Below, one piece after another: positions 24,879 through 27,962 of a stretch of 27,962 bases of DNA. How positions within the stretch are numbered: the first letter of the stretch is position 1; each line of letters opens with the position of its first letter. This DNA comes from Methanobacteriaceae archaeon (GTDB taxonomy: Archaea > Methanobacteriota > Methanobacteria > Methanobacteriales > Methanobacteriaceae), in assembly GCA_900766745.1 (NCBI GenBank), contig CAAFWR010000002.1:1-27962 (forward strand). The letters run 5' to 3'. The notes below the pieces were generated by a model. The model did not search any database. It was not told the origin of the DNA and saw only the letters and a list, made by a program, of their open reading frames with translations. Made by a program: the position numbers and the translations under genes.

Positions 24879-26195
24879 TTAATCCTCCACAAGTTCCAGT
24901 TCTAAACCTATACTATCCATAGCTTCAATAAAGTTAGGAAAAGAAACATCGAAAACTTCTCCATTAGTAACTGTTAATGGATGTTTTAAATTAATTAAAG
25001 AAAATGCCATAGCTAATCTATGATCACCATGAGAATCTACTTCTCCTCCATGAATTCCTCCAGTAATTGACATTCCATCTTCAAATTCTTCAAGTTCACA
25101 GCCCAATTTCTCAAGTTCTCTGCAGGTTGTGTCTATCCTATCTGTCTCTTTAACTCTAGCATGTTTAACTCCAGTAATATTTGTTGTTCCATCAGCTAAT
25201 GCAGCTAAAATAGCTACAGTTATTAGTAAATCAGGAGCGTTTGAAAGATTAATATCTATTCCTTTAAGATTACCATCTGATGAAATCTCAACTGAATCTT
25301 CATTTCTATTGATTTTTGAACCCATTTTTTCAAGAATATCTAAAATAACCTTATCGCCCTGTTTTGAGTCTTTAAAAAGATTTTTAACTTTAATGTTTCC
25401 TCCAGCTATTGCAGCTGCAGCTAAAAGATAAGATGCAGATGAATAATCACCTTCAACTGTATATTCTGTTGGTTTGTAATCCTGTTTTTTGATTTCATAA
25501 TGGACAAATTCACATTCTTTCATTGATTTATCACAGCTTTCATGTTTGGTAAATGAATTTTCATCGATAGTTACTCCAAACTTCTCCATAATGTCTAAAG
25601 TCATATCTACATAAGGTTTTGATTTAAATTCTGGAAAAACTGTAAGATTTACCCCTTGCTTTGAAAGGGGAGACGAAATAATTATTGAAGAAATATATTG
25701 AGAACTGATATTTCCATGGATATTTGTAGACCCTCCTTTATAACCTGGTTTTATTGTAATAGGTGCTTTACCATTAACAGATGATGTCTTAACCCCTAAT
25801 GGTTTTAGAGCTTCTAAAAGAGGTTCCATTGGTCTTGTTTGAAGAGATGAATCTCCAGTTAAAATTGTTTCATTATCAGCTAAAGCAGCTATTGAAGTTA
25901 TTAGTCTTAATGTAGTTCCAGAGTTTTCTAGATTAATGGATCCTGTTTGTTTATTGTGTAATCTGGATGTTCCAATAACTTCTAAATAATCTGTTTTTTT
26001 AGTTATTTTAGCTCCAAGTGCTTTACACGCCCTTATTGATGAAATTGTATCTTCAGAAAAAAGCATGTCAAAAAGTTTTGAAGTTCCTTCAGCTAATGAA
26101 GCGAGAATAATGGCTCTATGAGAATAACTTTTAGAAGGAGGAGCTTTAACAGTTCCAGATATTTCAGATTTAATGTTTTTTGCTTTAAGATTCAT
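24879..26195 (-). CDS. aroA: 3-phosphoshikimate 1-carboxyvinyltransferase (EPSP synthase)
   Basis: AroA joins phosphoenolpyruvate to shikimate 3-phosphate on the way to chorismate. The 438 residues are the usual size. Visible motifs: A-P-P-S-K-S-Y-S-H-R-A (substrate Lys22, Arg27), E-N-S-G-T-T-L-R-L-I, T-G-D-S-S-L-Q-T-R-P-M, and near the C terminus R-V-K-E-T-D-R-I and D-H-R-L-A-M-A-F. Its pathway partner aroD lies about 21 kb away. It is followed by nth and is divergent from a zinc-ribbon protein gene, with 100 bp of A+T-rich promoter DNA between. Confidence 0.97.
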   Translation of the reverse strand: MNLKAKNIKSEISGTVKAPPSKSYSHRAIILASLAEGTSKLFDMLFSEDTISSIRACKALGAKITKKTDYLEVIGTSRLHNKQTGSINLENSGTTLRLITSIAALADNETILTGDSSLQTRPMEPLLEALKPLGVKTSSVNGKAPITIKPGYKGGSTNIHGNISSQYISSIIISSPLSKQGVNLTVFPEFKSKPYVDMTLDIMEKFGVTIDENSFTKHESCDKSMKECEFVHYEIKKQDYKPTEYTVEGDYSSASYLLAAAAIAGGNIKVKNLFKDSKQGDKVILDILEKMGSKINRNEDSVEISSDGNLKGIDINLSNAPDLLITVAILAALADGTTNITGVKHARVKETDRIDTTCRELEKLGCELEEFEDGMSITGGIHGGEVDSHGDHRLAMAFSLINLKHPLTVTNGEVFDVSFPNFIEAMDSIGLELELVED

Positions 26196-26295
26196 TATAT
26201 TATATTTTATTAAAAATTTTTAATAAATTTAACTAAAATAATAAACTTAATATTTTATAACATCCATATCTATATTTAGTTAAGGAGGAGCAATA

Positions 26296-26901
26296 TTGAT
26301 TAGATGTCCAAGATGTGGAGCTAAAAATAAGGATAGTGCAACTTACTGTAATAAGTGTAGATTTCCCCTTAGAAGATTAAATAAAAAAAGAGCACCGCAG
26401 ACTAAGTCAAAAAAACCAAAAAGAAACTTTAAACTTCCCAATAGGTTTCAAAACATTAACAAAAAACATCTTTTTATAGTAATTGCTGTAATTATAATTA
26501 TTGCAATATCTTGCTTATACATGTTTGGTGATAAACATGTGGATGTGGGAGGAGTAAAATTTACTATTCCCAACCAGTTTAATGAGAAATATTCAGATAA
26601 AATACTTAATTATACTGGAAACAACTCCAATCCTCATATTTCTATAGATTATAATTTAAAGGTATATGAAGACAATAAAGGAAACAAAATAGTTATTGAC
26701 GTTTCAAGTCCAACAGGAAAGCAAGTATTTAGCGAAGACGCTCTTGATAAAGATCACCCAGGTACAGCAACAACAATAAATGATCAAAAAGGATATTTCA
26801 TCAATAGTACTCAATATAAATATGCCTTTGAGTATGTAAAATATGGAAAATTAGTATGTATTCGTGGAAATGATTTAAAACTAATTGAAAGCATTATTTA
26901 A
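26296..26901 (+). CDS. Zinc-ribbon single-pass membrane protein, unknown function
   Basis: This 201-residue protein starts at TTG 26296, supported by AAGGAGG 7-8 nt upstream; no ATG fits before the zinc ribbon. The ribbon (C4-P-R-C7, C18-N-K-C21) is followed by a very basic linker (22-56, many Lys/Arg), a transmembrane helix (about 57-76) and a C-terminal domain presumed outside. That domain starts V-D-V-G-G-V-K-F-T-I-P and contains N-x-T/S sites. The plan is the same as that of the wall-binding protein at 15693-16391, but the outer domain has no pseudomurein-type repeats. Similar domains with K-F-T-I-P openings are common in Methanobrevibacter; function unknown. Confidence 0.78.
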   Translation: MIRCPRCGAKNKDSATYCNKCRFPLRRLNKKRAPQTKSKKPKRNFKLPNRFQNINKKHLFIVIAVIIIIAISCLYMFGDKHVDVGGVKFTIPNQFNEKYSDKILNYTGNNSNPHISIDYNLKVYEDNKGNKIVIDVSSPTGKQVFSEDALDKDHPGTATTINDQKGYFINSTQYKYAFEYVKYGKLVCIRGNDLKLIESII

Positions 26902-26936
26902 GATATTGTCTATCTCCAACAAATCCTTTTTTAAAA

Positions 26937-27797
26937 TCAAGCAAAAAATTGTATTAAAATAAAAATAATAACAACAATAAGAACAATAGCTATTAAATAA
27001 AACATAATATTATTTCTTTTTTTCACAGGACCTAATTCCTGACTAATACATTTCCAGGTGAAAGTATTTCCATCTTCTTCTATTAATTTGAATTTAAGTG
27101 TAGGTGGAAAAATAGAATCACTAAATTCTCCTATATTACCAACATATAAAAATCTCATACCTCTAGGAAAAATCAAAATATTAAGATATTTGCAGTTTTC
27201 ATCAAAATTATCCTTAAAAGAAACATTAAAAGGTAATTCAGATGTGTAAATACCATCTTTAGACATTTGTTTCATTAAAGGAGCTACTTCTCTTAAATAA
27301 AATCTTGATTCAGATTTTAAAGGTCTTGAATTTTTAACAACGAAATCTGAAAATTCTTTGATTTTAGTTGAACCAACAAAACCTAAAAATGAGTCAGTAC
27401 TTATTCCAACACCATCTACATCAGTCGGGTTAATAATAACCCCATAAATGTCCTTATTATCAACTAAAAGTTTAGCTATTTCCAAAGTTCCAATAGAAAC
27501 AAAAATATGGTGCTCCAATTTATCACTTTCATCTTTATCAGTAAATAAAGGAAGAATTGTTTTACCATCTTCTTGTTTTAATAAGAATGGAGATAAGGTG
27601 ATTGGAATCTCACCATTTAATCCTTTTTCCAAAGTATCTTGATTTAAATTTAATGCTTCTTGATCTAAATCAACTGGAAGATATAATGAAGCATTTGATA
27701 ATTCCTTAAAGAATTCTTTTTGATTATTTTCACTCATACCTCTTGAAGAATCTTTCATTAATTCTTTTAATTTTGAATTATCAATATCATCCATCAT
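26937..27797 (-). CDS. SseB N-terminal-domain protein with C-terminal membrane tail
   Basis: This 286-residue protein appears to have an SseB N-terminal-type domain. L-Y-L-P-V-D, I-L-P-L-F-T-D-K-D-E and G-V-I-I-N-P (about residues 37-130) match the usual order of that domain. A beta-rich part follows (about 150-255, R-G-M-R-F-L-Y-V-G-N-I and F-K-L-I-E-E-D-G-N-T-F-T-W-K-C-I), and the protein ends in a single transmembrane helix (about 263-285) with K-K-R-N-N before it, giving a tail-anchored topology. Two adjacent ATGs are possible; AAGGTG upstream favours the second (27794). It directly follows a related gene at 27804-27944. SseB domains occur in secretion-linked bacterial proteins, but the role in archaea is unknown. 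Confidence 0.72.
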   Translation of the reverse strand: MMDDIDNSKLKELMKDSSRGMSENNQKEFFKELSNASLYLPVDLDQEALNLNQDTLEKGLNGEIPITLSPFLLKQEDGKTILPLFTDKDESDKLEHHIFVSIGTLEIAKLLVDNKDIYGVIINPTDVDGVGISTDSFLGFVGSTKIKEFSDFVVKNSRPLKSESRFYLREVAPLMKQMSKDGIYTSELPFNVSFKDNFDENCKYLNILIFPRGMRFLYVGNIGEFSDSIFPPTLKFKLIEEDGNTFTWKCISQELGPVKKRNNIMFYLIAIVLIVVIIFILIQFFA

Positions 27798-27803
27798 AAC
27801 ACC

Positions 27804-27944
27804 TTATTCAACATCCTGTTCAATACACAACCATTCAAAAGTATTTTCGTCTTGATTAATAAGCTGAAATTTGAGTTTTGGAGCTAAAAAAACATCAGGT
27901 TCCTTTGTAACATCTTCCACAATATTAGATAAATATAGAAACAT
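27804..27944 (-). CDS. C-terminal end of a second SseB-type paralogue (truncated by contig end)
   Basis: Only the last 46 codons and the stop are present. They read F-L-Y-L-S-N-I-V-E-D-V then P-K-L-K-F-Q-L-I-N-Q-D-E-N-T-F-E-W-L-C-I-E-Q-D. This matches F-L-Y-V-G-N-I-G-E then P-T-L-K-F-K-L-I-E-E-D-G-N-T-F-T-W-K-C-I-S-Q-E of the neighbouring gene almost position by position, so the two are tandem paralogues. This copy ends about 44 residues earlier and lacks the membrane helix, suggesting a soluble partner. Its stop overlaps the ribosome binding site of the next gene. The 5' part is missing because adapter begins at 27945. Confidence 0.85.
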   Translation of the reverse strand: MFLYLSNIVEDVTKEPDVFLAPKLKFQLINQDENTFEWLCIEQDVE

Positions 27945-27962
27945 AGATCGGAAGAGCGTCGT
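27945..27962 (+). other. Illumina adapter read-through (not genomic)
   Basis: The final 18 bases, AGATCGGAAGAGCGTCGT, are identical to the start of the reverse complement of the Illumina TruSeq universal adapter. They break the reading frame homology of the preceding gene and should be trimmed. Confidence 0.97.

Noticed and set aside
1..27962. tRNA or rRNA genes, insertion sequences, att sites, prophage or defence islands
   Set aside because: I looked through the intergenic gaps and saw no GC-rich cloverleaf-like stretch, no transposase or integrase, and no terminal inverted repeats; the genes are mostly conserved core functions.

Overview
The window is an A+T-rich archaeal contig end. It is almost certainly from a pseudomurein-walled methanogen of the order Methanobacteriales and most like Methanobrevibacter (gut or oral type). 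The evidence is an exosome/proteasome/SBDS operon, archaeal RNase P proteins, an adhesin-like beta-helix protein, a surface protein with pseudomurein-binding-type repeats, GAGGT/GGAG ribosome binding sites and TATA-box promoters. The genus assignment is inference from gene content and style, not a database match. The last 18 bases (27945-27962) are Illumina adapter read-through and not genomic sequence, so this is the raw end of a shotgun assembly.

Layout. 107-1188 (-): remnant of an adhesin-like surface protein, frameshifted and lacking its signal peptide. 1370-2425 (+): membrane acyltransferase. 2433-3253 (-): cysteine-rich Fe-S protein split by a one-base frameshift. 3300-4597 (+): aroD and an S26-type membrane peptidase. 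4619-6186 (-): amtB-glnK ammonium module, preceded by a very clear nested NrpR-type operator. 6528-10225 (+): tight run of HD hydrolase, ubiX, cbiT, a two-TM protein of unknown function and mobA (cofactor biosynthesis). 10222-14324 (-): psmA-sdo1-rrp4-rrp41-rrp42 (protein and RNA degradation, ribosome maturation). 14572-15635 (-): RNase P subunits rnp3-rnp2. 15693-16391 (-): zinc-ribbon, membrane-anchored, wall-binding protein. 16757-17038 (+): small winged-helix regulator. 17242-19482 (-): COG1107 DHH/RecJ-like protein with DnaJ-type zinc finger. 19811-20524 (+): Ser/Gly-rich secreted protein. 20615-21657: divergent superoxide reductase and iron-sulfur flavoprotein. 21700-24131 (-): cysE, a Cys-rich HTH regulator and cysS. 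24246-26195 (-): aroA-nth. 26296-26901 (+): second zinc-ribbon membrane protein. 26937-27944 (-): two tandem SseB-domain paralogues, the second cut by the contig end.

How the genes work together. AmtB imports ammonium and GlnK gates it; the operator implies nitrogen control by NrpR. UbiX, CbiT and MobA make prenylated FMN, corrinoid and molybdopterin guanine dinucleotide, all used by methanogens. Rrp4/41/42, Sdo1 and PsmA form the conserved archaeal RNA/protein turnover cluster. CysE, the HTH protein and CysS link cysteine synthesis, sensing and use. AroD and AroA are two separated steps of the shikimate pathway.

I found no tRNA, rRNA, CRISPR array, insertion sequence or prophage. No wholly new multi-gene system stands out. 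The best leads are the nested NrpR operator, the cysE-HTH-cysS unit with a promoter-flanking inverted repeat, the Lys-type S26 peptidase, the tandem SseB membrane proteins and the single-base frameshifts.
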